A stretch of DNA of 64,000 nucleotides from Pontibacter indicus (GTDB lineage Bacteria > Bacteroidota > Bacteroidia > Cytophagales > Hymenobacteraceae): assembly GCF_900156345.1 (NCBI RefSeq), contig NZ_FTPP01000001.1, forward strand, positions 496,001-560,000, read 5' to 3'. The notes under the pieces were generated by a model that saw nothing but the letters and a program-made list of their open reading frames with translations, was not told the DNA's origin and did not search any database. Positions 8,993 through 18,071 of the stretch are shown piece after piece (the first letter of the stretch is position 1; each line of letters opens with the position of its first letter). Both the position numbers and the translations under genes were made by a program.

Positions 8993-9310
8993 ATGGGCTG
9001 GATATACTTAATCATTGCGGGCATGTTCGAGATCGGGTTCACGACCTGCCTCAAGCTATCCAACAACTTTAGTGTGCTGAAGTGGTCAGTCGGCTTCTTC
9101 ATCTGCATTTCCCTGAGCTTCTTCCTGCTCAACAAAGCCATCCAAACCATCCCGATGGGCACCGCCTACGCCGTCTGGACAGGTATAGGCGCCGTGGGCA
9201 CGGTGGCGGTCGGCATGATCCTCTACAAGGAGCCGGCTGATTTCTGGCGCCTGTTCTTCATCTTCCTGCTCATCGGCTCCATCATCGGTCTGAAGCTGGT
9301 GTCGAAGTAG
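8993..9310 (+). CDS. SMR-family small multidrug transporter
   Basis: I choose the ATG at 8993, giving 105 aa, the standard SMR size; a TTG 18 bases upstream only adds MSKKGK. Four transmembrane helices are visible. The essential membrane-embedded glutamate is Glu13 in AGMFEIGFTTCLKLS, and the loop AYAVWTGIGAVGTVAVGM is the SMR signature. The family exports lipophilic cations or guanidinium as an antiparallel or parallel dimer in exchange for protons. It resembles the SugE/Gdx side (AGMFEIGFTTCLK) as much as EmrE, so guanidinium export is a real alternative. It probably forms one unit with the Crp/Fnr gene. Confidence 0.92.
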   Translation: MGWIYLIIAGMFEIGFTTCLKLSNNFSVLKWSVGFFICISLSFFLLNKAIQTIPMGTAYAVWTGIGAVGTVAVGMILYKEPADFWRLFFIFLLIGSIIGLKLVSK

Positions 9311-9337
9311 GAAGGGCCCCGATGTCATTTTAAAGCT

Positions 9338-9345
9338 TATCTTTG
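9338..9345 (+). promoter_or_regulatory. Predicted -7 box (TATCTTTG) of the DHS-like gene
   Basis: TATCTTTG matches the Bacteroidota consensus TAnnTTTG and lies 79 bases before the start codon, in the gap after the SMR gene. No good TTTG -33 box is visible at the usual distance. Confidence 0.45.
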
Positions 9346-9424
9346 CCGGAAATCATCTTTTCTTAACTCATACAGAGTTGGAGGAGTATAAACACGAATC
9401 AGTAAACAGCATAAACACAAGGAA

Positions 9425-10396
9425 ATGGAAGTATCTAATTTTTTAAAGAAGCACTACAAGCACTTCAACGCTGCTTCGCTCATCGACGCTGCCGAAGGAT
9501 ATAAGACGCACCTCAACAACGGGGGTAAAATGATGATCACGCTGGCAGGCGCCATGTCTACTGCTGAGCTGGGCATCATCCTGGCCAAGATGATACGCCA
9601 GGACAAGGTGCACGCGATCTCTTGTACCGGTGCCAACCTCGAGGAGGATATCTTCAACCTCGTGGCCCACGATTTCTACGAGCGCGTGCCGCATTACCGC
9701 GAGCTGTCAGCTGCCGATGAGGAAGAACTGCTGAGCCGCCACATGAACCGCGTAACCGACACGTGTATACCTGAGGAAGAGGCGATGCGTCGCATCGAGC
9801 ACACGGTGCTGAAGTTCTGGGAGAAAGCCGACCAGGAAGGCAAGTCTTACTTCCCGCACGAGTTCTTCTACCAGATCCTGCTGAGCGGCGAGCTGGAGCA
9901 GTACTACCAGATCGACCCAAAAAACAGCTGGATGCTGGAAGCTGCCAAAAAGAACCTGCCGATCATCTGCCCGGGCTGGGAAGACTCTACACTGGGTAAC
10001 ATCTACGCCGGCCACGTGATCAGCGGCGACATCAAGAATGTGCATACCATGAAAACAGGTATACAGTACATGATGTACTTGGCCGACTGGTATACCCAGA
10101 ACGCAAAAGAGGAATCGACAGTAGGTTTCTTCCAGATCGGTGGCGGTATTGCCGGTGACTTTCCGATCTGCGTAGTACCGATGCTGCACCAGGACCTGCA
10201 GCGCACAGGCGTTCCGCTTTGGGGCTACTTCGCTCAGATCTCCGACTCTACCACCAGCTACGGTTCTTACTCGGGCGCTGTGCCAAACGAGAAGATCACC
10301 TGGGGCAAACTCGGCAAAGAAACGCCGAAGTACATGATAGAGTCAGACGCCACCATCGTAGCGCCGCTTATCTTCGCGATCGTGCTGGATATGTAA
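9425..10396 (+). CDS. Deoxyhypusine synthase-like protein
   Basis: A 323-aa protein of the deoxyhypusine synthase family. The NAD-binding region has GGKMMITLAGAMSTAELG and ISCTGANLEEDIFNLV, and DFPICVVPMLHQD lies near the middle. The sequence SGAVPNEKITWGKLG holds the lysine equivalent to the catalytic Lys that forms the butylamine imine. Archaeal and eukaryotic enzymes modify eIF5A, which bacteria lack; bacterial relatives are thought to act on polyamines, for example as homospermidine synthases. The exact product is not decidable here. It has its own promoter-like box and terminator, so it is probably monocistronic. Confidence 0.85.
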   Translation: MEVSNFLKKHYKHFNAASLIDAAEGYKTHLNNGGKMMITLAGAMSTAELGIILAKMIRQDKVHAISCTGANLEEDIFNLVAHDFYERVPHYRELSAADEEELLSRHMNRVTDTCIPEEEAMRRIEHTVLKFWEKADQEGKSYFPHEFFYQILLSGELEQYYQIDPKNSWMLEAAKKNLPIICPGWEDSTLGNIYAGHVISGDIKNVHTMKTGIQYMMYLADWYTQNAKEESTVGFFQIGGGIAGDFPICVVPMLHQDLQRTGVPLWGYFAQISDSTTSYGSYSGAVPNEKITWGKLGKETPKYMIESDATIVAPLIFAIVLDM

Positions 10397-10450
10397 TATT
10401 TTGAAAAGGAATTTTTTGACAAAAGACAAAGGATGTCCTTTATAAAAGAG

Positions 10451-10480
10451 GAGCCCGCTGCGTTAGTAGCGGGCTTTTTT
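10451..10480 (+). terminator. Rho-independent terminator of the DHS-like gene
   Basis: A 7-bp GC stem (AGCCCGCT...AGCGGGCT) is followed by a run of T, 55 bases after the stop codon. Confidence 0.88.
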
Positions 10481-10732
10481 GTTTTTTGTCTGAATCAGGA
10501 TTCAAAGATTTTCAGGATTAAGCTATTCCCAATGTGGCAGACTTTTTATCAGAGCAAATTCGCTATTTAATCTAATCCTCTTTTACAGCATTATAGTGTT
10601 CCTAACATAAATATAAAACTCAAATTTAAGCTGAATGTTGACCCGGAATCAGGTATAAAAATACCAGAACTGAATCAAATGGCTAGTTTAGTTAGTATAG
10701 AGATACCATTATATAATTATAGCAAACAATAC

Positions 10733-12004
10733 ATGAAAACAACCTTTACACTTATTCTTCTACTCACTAATGCACTCGCCTTCGGGCAGAAGCAGTTTGT
10801 GCAGGGCCAGTATATGACGCAACAGGGGGATACCGTGCAGGTGCACATAAACGATCAGAACTGGAAAAGGAGCCCTACTTTTATTGAAGTGAAACAGAAC
10901 TTGTCTGACACCAACATACAAAGACTAAGCGCAGGGGATATCAAGGGCTTTCTGTTAGCTTCGGGTGACAGGTACTAGGTGCATGTCGTGGATAAGGAAA
11001 AATCTGTGAACAAGGTAGGCAGCACATACATCTACGATAGCCAATCCAGGATTGTGCGGGACACCGTGTTTTTACGCGTCTTGGTCAAAGGCAAGGTGAG
11101 TTTGTACACATTGAATGAGCCGGATGCACAGGAACGCATTTATGTTCAGAAAGAAGGTGAGGCTCCTGTCGAGTTGGTGTACCGATCCGTTCTGAAGCGA
11201 TCGGGCGGTAAATCAGGTATTGTGAAGTTGCCTGTGTATAGGGGAATGCTAAATACCAAGATGACGGACTGCCAGGATTTGGCTAACAAAGTAAATCAGG
11301 TGGCCTTTAAGCCTTCAGCATTGAAGAATCTGGTGCAGGATTACAATATGTGCGCAAGCGGCGTCGAGGGAAATTATGTTGCTACGGAAGAGAAGGTAAA
11401 GTTTAATATTTATACCTTAGGGGGCGTTTCCTATACCTTCCTGAACATCAATGGCCATCCGAACAGGGCACTGAACGAGCCGAAGTTTACAGGTATGAGC
11501 TATTCCTTGGGGGCATCCCTGCTGGCTACGCTGCCCCGAAGGCACGGCAGGTACGCGTTGGTTGGAGAACTGCTCTACAAATCGTACCAGACGGAGGGAA
11601 CCTTCCGGCACATCAACCAACAAACGGAGCAGGTATACACAAAGTACACCACCACGTTCCAAATGAACCAGGTTGCTATCAATGTGCTGGGTCGCTACCG
11701 ATTCCTGGATAGGAGCATACGGCCTTACGTTAGTCTGGGCGTCGGCAATAATTTCCTGCTGAGTGATAACAGCCACCAAGAAGTCTACTCTCCATCCTAT
11801 CCGACCGAGAACCGCAAAAGAGATAACCCGATGGCCAACATCATGCGAAAGCATGAGCAGACGCTGCTGCTGGGTATAGGGGGCGAGTGGAAACGATTGC
11901 AGGCGGAAATACGGCTTGAAAAAGGAAACGGTTTCTCTGCTGCAGAGGGCGTGAAAACCGCCAATAACGCAGTGGCTATCCGGTTAGGTTACAGGATGAA
12001 GTAA
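10733..12004 (+). pseudogene. Outer-membrane beta-barrel protein gene interrupted by an in-frame TAG
   Basis: Reading from ATG 10733 gives a signal peptide (MKTTFTLILLLTNALAFG) and a soluble domain with GDTVQVHINDQNWKRSPTFIEV. A TAG at 10976-10978 follows SGDRY. The same frame continues immediately (GTG CAT GTC GTG GAT) for 341 codons with the rest of the domain and then a C-terminal beta-barrel (GGVSYTFLN, YSLGASLLATLP, NVLGRYRFLDRSIRPYVSLGVG, IRLGYRMK). Both halves clearly belong to one protein of about 423 residues. Either the gene is a recent pseudogene, the TAG is a base-call error, or the halves are separately translated; the second half has no signal peptide, so that is unlikely. The intended product resembles PorT-like or OmpA-barrel-like outer-membrane proteins. 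Confidence 0.75.
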
Positions 12005-12021
12005 AATGAACAACGTCACAT

Positions 12022-12065
12022 AGCAAGAGAGGCTACCCTAATCAAATCAGGTAGCCTCTCTTGCT
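12022..12065. terminator. Bidirectional hairpin between convergent genes
   Basis: A perfect 16-bp stem (AGCAAGAGAGGCTACC and its complement) with a 12-base loop lies between the outer-membrane protein gene and the M1 aminopeptidase gene. A and T runs on the flanks fit termination from both sides. Confidence 0.85.
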
Positions 12066-12085
12066 TTTGTATTTAAGAATTGCTG

Positions 12086-14674
12086 TTACTGTTTCACCAG
12101 TTTCTCCGCCCTAAACACATGGTCCGCGGCCTGCAAAATTTTGCCTTTGAGCTTCGGGTTATAGTTCGGGCGTTCGTTTAAGAAATCTCGGATGGTTTGA
12201 GTGGCCGTGGGTGTCTGGTAGTACCCAAAGGTAGACTGCAGCCAGTTGGTCGGGAAGAAAATATCGCCGGTGAGTTGGACTTCCTCTACCAGTTCCAGGC
12301 TCTCGCGCAGATACTTCTCCGAGGAAGCGGTGCGCAGCGGGTGGTGCAGGTAGGAGAGGGCTGTGGCTACCCAGGCTTCTTTGTCGCGGTTGCTGCGATT
12401 TTTGAGCGAGGCGAAAAAGGCATCGCGCACTTTTTCGTCACCCGATAAAGCCGGCATCAGGAACTGTAGGCGCTTCTGGCGGTCCGGGTTCTTGATACGG
12501 GCCAGCTGCTGGCGCAGGATACCTTCGGAGTCGGCATAGTCGCGCACGGCCAGCGAAAGGGCCAACGAAGTATGGTCCTCTTCAGTGAGGATGACGCCTG
12601 TTGGTGCTTTCTGGGTTTGCCATACCTGGTACAGCCGGTCCTGCGCTTCTTTGGTCAGCGCGATGCTTTGGTAGGTCTTGAATAGCAACTTTTTAGCGTT
12701 GCCGGATTTTTGTTTCTCCATCGCCTCCCACAGGTTCTTCTCCAGGTCAGGCGCAACGGCTGTACGTCTTTCAGGAGTCGTGAACCTCCAGAAAGTATCG
12801 CTTAGGTAGCCGGTCAGCAGCTTCAGGTTAAGTTCGTCGGTCTCCACACCTGACTCCAGCATCGTAATCGGTAGTAGTAGGTCAGGTGTCACTTTTCTAC
12901 CGTTGAGCATGTTTTCGTAGAGGTTGATGTACACAGCCGCACGCATCACCGGGTTGTCGATGCTTTGGCTGATGCCGGCACGATAACGCAGATCTACCGG
13001 AAACACCCCGTAGCCCTGCCCGGAGGAATTGAAGAGCACGCTCAGTGGCATCCGCTTCCCGATCGCCTCCTTCAGTTCTACATTAGCCTGGTCCATGTTC
13101 ACCGTAAGTTCCTGCACGCTGTCGGCATACACCAACGCCACTTCAAAGAACTGCGGCCAGAGGCGGTCCGAGCCGTCTTCTGCTTTCTGGGTGATGGTAA
13201 AGGAGTTGATCTTGGCATCCGTCACCTGTAGGTCGTAATCAAAAACCGGACGCCCCGGCTCGTTCACCCATACCTGGTTCCAAGCCAGCAGGTCCGCCGA
13301 TGTGCGGGCATCCAGTATCTCTATCAGCTGCGGCCAGGTGGCGTTGCCGTTGGCATAGGTTTTCAGGTATATCTGCAGTCCCTCCTGAAAAGCTTTCTCG
13401 CCCATTAGCCGCTCAAGCTGCCGCATCATGATGGGAGCCTTGTGGTAAATGATGTTCCCATAGAGCGTGCCGGCATCCTGCAGGTTGGCAAGCTCCTGCC
13501 GTATCGGGTTTGCGCCTGTTGTGCGGTCCACGCTATAGGCGGCCGGGAAGTGGTCGATCAGAAACTTGAGGTCGTAGTTGCTGTCCTTTACCGTGGTCTT
13601 GGAGATCTTGTCGGCCATAAAGTTGGCAAACACTTCTTTCATCCACACGTCGTTGAACCAGCGCATCGTCACGAGGTCGCCAAACCACATGTGCGCCGTC
13701 TCATGCGCGATCAGGTTGGAGCGGGCCACCAGCTGGTCCTTGGTAGCGCCTTCGTCCAGAAACAAGGTAGAGGCTTTGTAGTCGATCGCGCCCACGTGCT
13801 CCATGCCGCCGTATTGGAAATCAGGTATGGCCACAAAGTCGAATTTCTGGAAAGGGTAGGGGATAGCGGTATATTCCTCCATGAAAGCCAACGCATCGTG
13901 GTGTATGCTGAAGATCGGGTCGATACTTAGCTTGAGCTTATCCGGATCAGTCTCACGGTGATAAAAGTGCATGGCGCGGCCGCGCTCGCTGTTGCTCACC
14001 TTGCTGAAGTCACCCGCCACGAATGAGAACAGGTAGGTCGGGATGGTGTCGGATGGCAGGTAGGTATAGGTTTTGGTAGCGCCGGTCAGTACCGAATCCT
14101 GAAGCGGGGCATTGGCCAGCGCTTTCCAATTTTGGGGCAGTGACAGCGTGAGCGTAAAGACCGCTTTCAGGTCCGGCTGGTCGAAGCAGGGGAATACCGT
14201 GCGCGCCCGATCCGGCACAAGTAGGGTATAGAGAAAGTCCTCGTTGCGATTAAGTGAGAGGTTACCGGCCGTGAAGTCGATCTGCACCTGGTTCTGGCCT
14301 TTCTTCAGGTAGCGCGGCTCGATCACGATGTGCTCGTTTTGAAAAGTGATGGCTGTTTCTTTGCCGTTTACTTTCAAGCCATGCAGCAACTCTGGCTTCT
14401 CCTTAAAGTCTATCTGCAGCGGCTGGCCCAGGTCGGTCAGTTCAAAGGAAATGGTCTCAGAGGTAGGTATAGGCGCATCTTTACCAGTAGGGATTTGCAG
14501 CTTGATGTTGTAGTGCACATTGTGCAGCGAATTGCTTCTATGCTCGGCCAGTGTCCTGGAAACGCCCGTCTCCACTGGCAAGGTATAGCTGCTCGTAGCA
14601 GGGCCTTTGTTGCAGGCGCCAAGCAGTAGCAGCGACAGGGCTGCGGCACTAAGTGTATTATTAGGTTTGATCAT
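12086..14674 (-). CDS. M1-family zinc aminopeptidase, lipoprotein
   Basis: An 862-aa lipoprotein (lipobox LLGAC, acylated Cys21) of the M1 (aminopeptidase N-like) family. The zinc site is HETAH at about 323-327, with the distal Glu in KEVFANFM some 20 residues later. The substrate-binding motif is GGMEH (about 289-293), where many M1 enzymes have GAMEN. An N-terminal beta-domain precedes the catalytic domain, and a long helical C-terminal domain follows. It should cut N-terminal residues from peptides in the periplasm or at the outer membrane. It is transcribed toward the hairpin at 12022-12065 and stands alone. Confidence 0.93.
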   Translation of the reverse strand: MIKPNNTLSAAALSLLLLGACNKGPATSSYTLPVETGVSRTLAEHRSNSLHNVHYNIKLQIPTGKDAPIPTSETISFELTDLGQPLQIDFKEKPELLHGLKVNGKETAITFQNEHIVIEPRYLKKGQNQVQIDFTAGNLSLNRNEDFLYTLLVPDRARTVFPCFDQPDLKAVFTLTLSLPQNWKALANAPLQDSVLTGATKTYTYLPSDTIPTYLFSFVAGDFSKVSNSERGRAMHFYHRETDPDKLKLSIDPIFSIHHDALAFMEEYTAIPYPFQKFDFVAIPDFQYGGMEHVGAIDYKASTLFLDEGATKDQLVARSNLIAHETAHMWFGDLVTMRWFNDVWMKEVFANFMADKISKTTVKDSNYDLKFLIDHFPAAYSVDRTTGANPIRQELANLQDAGTLYGNIIYHKAPIMMRQLERLMGEKAFQEGLQIYLKTYANGNATWPQLIEILDARTSADLLAWNQVWVNEPGRPVFDYDLQVTDAKINSFTITQKAEDGSDRLWPQFFEVALVYADSVQELTVNMDQANVELKEAIGKRMPLSVLFNSSGQGYGVFPVDLRYRAGISQSIDNPVMRAAVYINLYENMLNGRKVTPDLLLPITMLESGVETDELNLKLLTGYLSDTFWRFTTPERRTAVAPDLEKNLWEAMEKQKSGNAKKLLFKTYQSIALTKEAQDRLYQVWQTQKAPTGVILTEEDHTSLALSLAVRDYADSEGILRQQLARIKNPDRQKRLQFLMPALSGDEKVRDAFFASLKNRSNRDKEAWVATALSYLHHPLRTASSEKYLRESLELVEEVQLTGDIFFPTNWLQSTFGYYQTPTATQTIRDFLNERPNYNPKLKGKILQAADHVFRAEKLVKQ

Positions 14675-14782
14675 TTGCTCTAAGGGTATTTTGTAAATAT
14701 AGTGGTAAAGGCGGTATGATAGCTATTGTGAGCGATCACAAACTACACTTGCGGTATAAGAGGGTATAGTTACAACTCACCT

Positions 14783-14818
14783 AAAAAGCAAAAGCCGCGA
14801 AACTCGCGGCTCTTGCTC
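14783..14818 (-). terminator. Terminator of the catalase gene
   Basis: The stem AGCCGCGA/TCGCGGCT lies 34 bases beyond the catalase stop. On the minus strand the hairpin is followed by a T-rich stretch. Confidence 0.85.
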
Positions 14819-14851
14819 TAAACAAACAATCAATAACACATCATCCTATCC

Positions 14852-17047
14852 TTACGCCGGCGTCATGGACTTTTCACGGTCCCAATGGCGGTGCTTCTTA
14901 ATGGCCTCTATGAACTTGTTAGCAAAATCACCGGCATCTGCGTCTACACCAGCCGTTATCACGCCATTGTGTGAAACCACTTTGCCAGACGCTTTGTCAG
15001 CAAAATTTACGCCCACCACAAAAGCCTTTTCGAACATGTTGATGCCAAAGCCGGAGGTGGCAATCGGTTTGCAGTGCTTAAAGGCTTCGGCCACAAAGTG
15101 CAGGGCGTCTCCGAGCCCCATCATCTTGCGCACGCTTTTCTCTCCGTCCGGAATGTACACAGCGTCAAACATCATGGAGCCGGTTGTTATGTGGCTTTTT
15201 TCTACTTCCAGCTCCTGACCACCGCTGGAAATGCGCTTGCCTTGTATTTTCGATACGATGGTGACTTGGATGCCAGCGGCCTCCAGGGCTTCTTTCACCT
15301 GCATCACTTCGTTGTACTCAAAACCGTCCTCTATCAGAATGGCCACTCTGCGCGACTTGGTACCCTCCACTTTGTCAATCTCCATGCTGACAGAAGGGGA
15401 GGAGGGCACCGACTTGCCTTTGCTGATCTTTTGCGAAGCGGCATCTTCCACGAAATTGCCTGTTGGTTCGGAATCCTGGCCTATTGGCATCTCTACACCG
15501 ATGCCGGCTGCCACCAGGGCCGCAAACTGCGGATCTACTCTATAGAAATTCGCGAGCTGTCTCTTTCTAATCTCTTTGCGCTCAACCTTGCCCAGCTCAA
15601 AGTGCGCAGCCGACACCAGGTGATCCTTCTCTGCCTCTGTCAGGGAGTTCCAGAACATGGTGGGCTGGCTGTAGTGGTCGTTAAAGCTTTCGCTGCGGGC
15701 CCGTATCTTGTGACCTTCCACTTTCTCCATGTGGTGCACATAGCCGCCCATGTTCTCTGGCGCCATCATCGGGCAGCCACTGCCAATCGAGTTTGGCCAG
15801 TAGTTCGCCTTGCCCTTTCCGATGGTCATTTTCATGAAGCCCGCTCCATGGTGGTTATGCACCGGAGCCACTGGTCTGTTGATCGGCACTTCGGTAAAAT
15901 TGATACTGCTGAAGCGGTTAATCTGCGTGTCGAGGTATGAGAAGAGGCGGCCCTGCAGCAGCGGATCGTTGGTCACGTCGATGCCCGGCACTAGGTTGCC
16001 TGGGTGGAAGGCCACCTGCTCCGTCTCAGCGAAGAAGTTATCGGGGTTGCGGTTGAGCACCATTTTGCCAACCGGACGCAGCGGAACCAGCTCCTCCGGG
16101 ATAATCTTGGTGGCGTCGAGGAGATCGAAGTCATACTTAAATTCGTCTTCTTCCGGTACCAGCTGCACCGACAGCTCATACTCCGGATAGTCACCCTTTT
16201 CGATGGCATCCCATAGGTCGCGTCGATGCCAGTCCGGATCTTTGCCGGCTAGTTTTTGCGCCTCGTCCCACACCAGTGAGTGTGCCCCCAGTAGCGCGCG
16301 CCAGTGCAGTTTCACAAAGGTGGCTTTGCCGGCCTCGTTTATGAACCGGAAGGTATGTACGCCAAAACCATCCATCATCCGGAAACTGCGCGGGATAGCC
16401 CTATCCGACAGCAGCCACATGATCATGTGCGTCGACTCGGGCATTAGGGAGATAAAGTCCCAGAAGGTGTCGTGGGCGGCAGAGGCCTGCGGCATTTCGT
16501 TGTCCGGCTCCGGTTTTACGGCGTGCACCAGGTCCGGAAACTTGATGCCGTCCTGGATAAAGAACACGGGGATGTTATTGGCCACCAGATCGTAGTTGCC
16601 CTCTTCGGTATAGAACTTAGTCGCAAACCCGCGGGCGTCGCGCACCGTGTCAGCAGAGCCCCTGGAGCCTGCTACGGTAGAAAAGCGTACAAATACGGGC
16701 GTTTTCTTGGTTGGGTCGGTGAGGAACTTGGCTTTCGTAAATTCCTTCAGTGAGCTGTCGTAAGGCTGGAAATAACCGTGTGCGCCAGAGCCCCGGGCGT
16801 GTACCACGCGCTCCGGTATAGACTCGTGGTCGAGGTGGGTCATTTTTTCACGGAAGTGAAAGTCCTCCATCAGCGTCGGTCCGCGCTGCCCTGCTTTAAG
16901 CGAGTCGTCGGTATGGTTGATGCGCAGGCCCTGGTCGGTGGTCATGTACTGGCCGTCATTGTCTGAGCGGAAATGCTCCAGTTGCTTGTTCTTACTGTTC
17001 TCGTCGACGTGGGTAGGCTTGGCTTTGTGCTTGTCTTTCTCTTCCAT
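14852..17047 (-). CDS. katE: Large-subunit (HPII/KatE-type) catalase
   Basis: A 731-aa monofunctional heme catalase that breaks hydrogen peroxide into water and oxygen. The distal His83 is in VVHARGSGAHG, the Asn region is NIPVFFIQDGIKFPDLVHA (about 155), and the proximal heme Tyr is in LFSYLDTQINR (about 370). After the catalase core comes a C-terminal class I amidotransferase-like domain (RRVAILIEDGFEYNEVMQVK, from about 570), which defines the large-subunit clade. Length fits HPII (about 750 aa). Its 254-base upstream region carries two CAGGTATAG motifs, but the 2.2-kb coding region has none. It is a cytoplasmic stress-defence enzyme. Confidence 0.95.
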   Translation of the reverse strand: MEEKDKHKAKPTHVDENSKNKQLEHFRSDNDGQYMTTDQGLRINHTDDSLKAGQRGPTLMEDFHFREKMTHLDHESIPERVVHARGSGAHGYFQPYDSSLKEFTKAKFLTDPTKKTPVFVRFSTVAGSRGSADTVRDARGFATKFYTEEGNYDLVANNIPVFFIQDGIKFPDLVHAVKPEPDNEMPQASAAHDTFWDFISLMPESTHMIMWLLSDRAIPRSFRMMDGFGVHTFRFINEAGKATFVKLHWRALLGAHSLVWDEAQKLAGKDPDWHRRDLWDAIEKGDYPEYELSVQLVPEEDEFKYDFDLLDATKIIPEELVPLRPVGKMVLNRNPDNFFAETEQVAFHPGNLVPGIDVTNDPLLQGRLFSYLDTQINRFSSINFTEVPINRPVAPVHNHHGAGFMKMTIGKGKANYWPNSIGSGCPMMAPENMGGYVHHMEKVEGHKIRARSESFNDHYSQPTMFWNSLTEAEKDHLVSAAHFELGKVERKEIRKRQLANFYRVDPQFAALVAAGIGVEMPIGQDSEPTGNFVEDAASQKISKGKSVPSSPSVSMEIDKVEGTKSRRVAILIEDGFEYNEVMQVKEALEAAGIQVTIVSKIQGKRISSGGQELEVEKSHITTGSMMFDAVYIPDGEKSVRKMMGLGDALHFVAEAFKHCKPIATSGFGINMFEKAFVVGVNFADKASGKVVSHNGVITAGVDADAGDFANKFIEAIKKHRHWDREKSMTPA

Positions 17048-17301
17048 ATTTCTGTTTGTTTTTGGATGTAGGTGAGGTATAGCTTTAAAGAATCGTGTGC
17101 GGAATTCAATCCAACCATACGGGGTAGCATTTTAAGTGGTTAGCAAAAAATGAATCTATACAAGATTAAAATGGAATTAAAATGTGATTAAAAGGATAGC
17201 TAACACAGGTATAGCTGTGCTTCGATTAGATAAAACACAGGTATAGCGCAAACAGAATTTGGAGGATTCTAATGGGTGAATATTTAACTGCTGCCCGCGA
17301 A

Positions 17302-17853
17302 TTACAGACTAAGTTCCTTTCGGCCAAAGCTGTACTCGTCTTCTTTCAGGTAGTAGTCGCCACATTTCTGCAGGATCGTCAGGTTGTCGATCGTGATCTC
17401 CCAGTTGAAATTGTAGTTGAAGAGAAAGGTAAGGACCGGGCCCAGCAATTCAGGGCTGGTATCGCCGAGGGCCAGCGAAATGTGCGGGAGCCACATGTTG
17501 GGGTTGTAATAAACACCCATTTCGCTGCTCATCTCCGAAATGTCGCGGTGCAGGCGGGCGTGTAGCTGATTGAGCGGGGTCGTGCGCAACACAGGTATGT
17601 AAATGACGGGTTTTTCTCCCGGAAACACACCCAGGCCGGTGGTGCGGATCGTAAAGGGCTCTGTCTCACGGCTGGTTTCCTGCAGGTACTGCTGCAGTTC
17701 TTCCATATCCGGTATCTCGGCTGTGAGCAGGGTCAGGTGCGGGTAAGGTGTCATTTTTACTTCATTAAGGCCGAATTGGGAGTCGAGTAACTCGGTCAGT
17801 TCGGTGACACGTGCAGAATGGGAAGGGTCGAGCAGGGATGTAACTGCGATCAT
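17302..17853 (-). CDS. 2H phosphoesterase / 2'-5' RNA ligase family protein
   Basis: A 183-aa protein with the two HxT/SxL motifs of the 2H superfamily: PHLTLL (His39) and PHISLAL (His124). These place two histidines in a symmetric active site for 2',3'-cyclic phosphodiester chemistry on RNA or nucleotides. The in vivo substrate of such bacterial proteins is largely unknown. It lies between the catalase and ABC-F genes, divergent from the latter, with no obvious operon partner. Confidence 0.85.
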   Translation of the reverse strand: MIAVTSLLDPSHSARVTELTELLDSQFGLNEVKMTPYPHLTLLTAEIPDMEELQQYLQETSRETEPFTIRTTGLGVFPGEKPVIYIPVLRTTPLNQLHARLHRDISEMSSEMGVYYNPNMWLPHISLALGDTSPELLGPVLTFLFNYNFNWEITIDNLTILQKCGDYYLKEDEYSFGRKELSL

Positions 17854-18043
17854 AAAAGGTTATTTTTTATTGCTGTTCTCAACGTCTCGCGCACAATTTC
17901 TGGAAAGCACAAAAGTATAGAACGAGGCAGGTATGATAATGTTTGCCTGTCCGGGGCTTTTTGCGATAGCCAACGTTTAATTCTACGTGTAAGGCAGGTT
18001 TTGGTCTGTGGGCCTTTCCGCTGGGGATGTTTCCCAAAATAAG

Positions 18044-18051
18044 TACCTTTG
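18044..18051 (+). promoter_or_regulatory. Predicted -7 box (TACCTTTG) of the ABC-F gene
   Basis: TACCTTTG matches TAnnTTTG and lies 20 bases before the ATG at 18072. It also argues against an upstream start at 18027, which would place the promoter inside the coding region. Confidence 0.5.
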
Positions 18052-18071
18052 CAACTCAGCTTTCCGAATTT

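Noticed and set aside
18027..18071. An upstream ATG for the ABC-F gene
   Set aside because: It adds 15 residues unlike the family start and overlaps a promoter-like TACCTTTG box.
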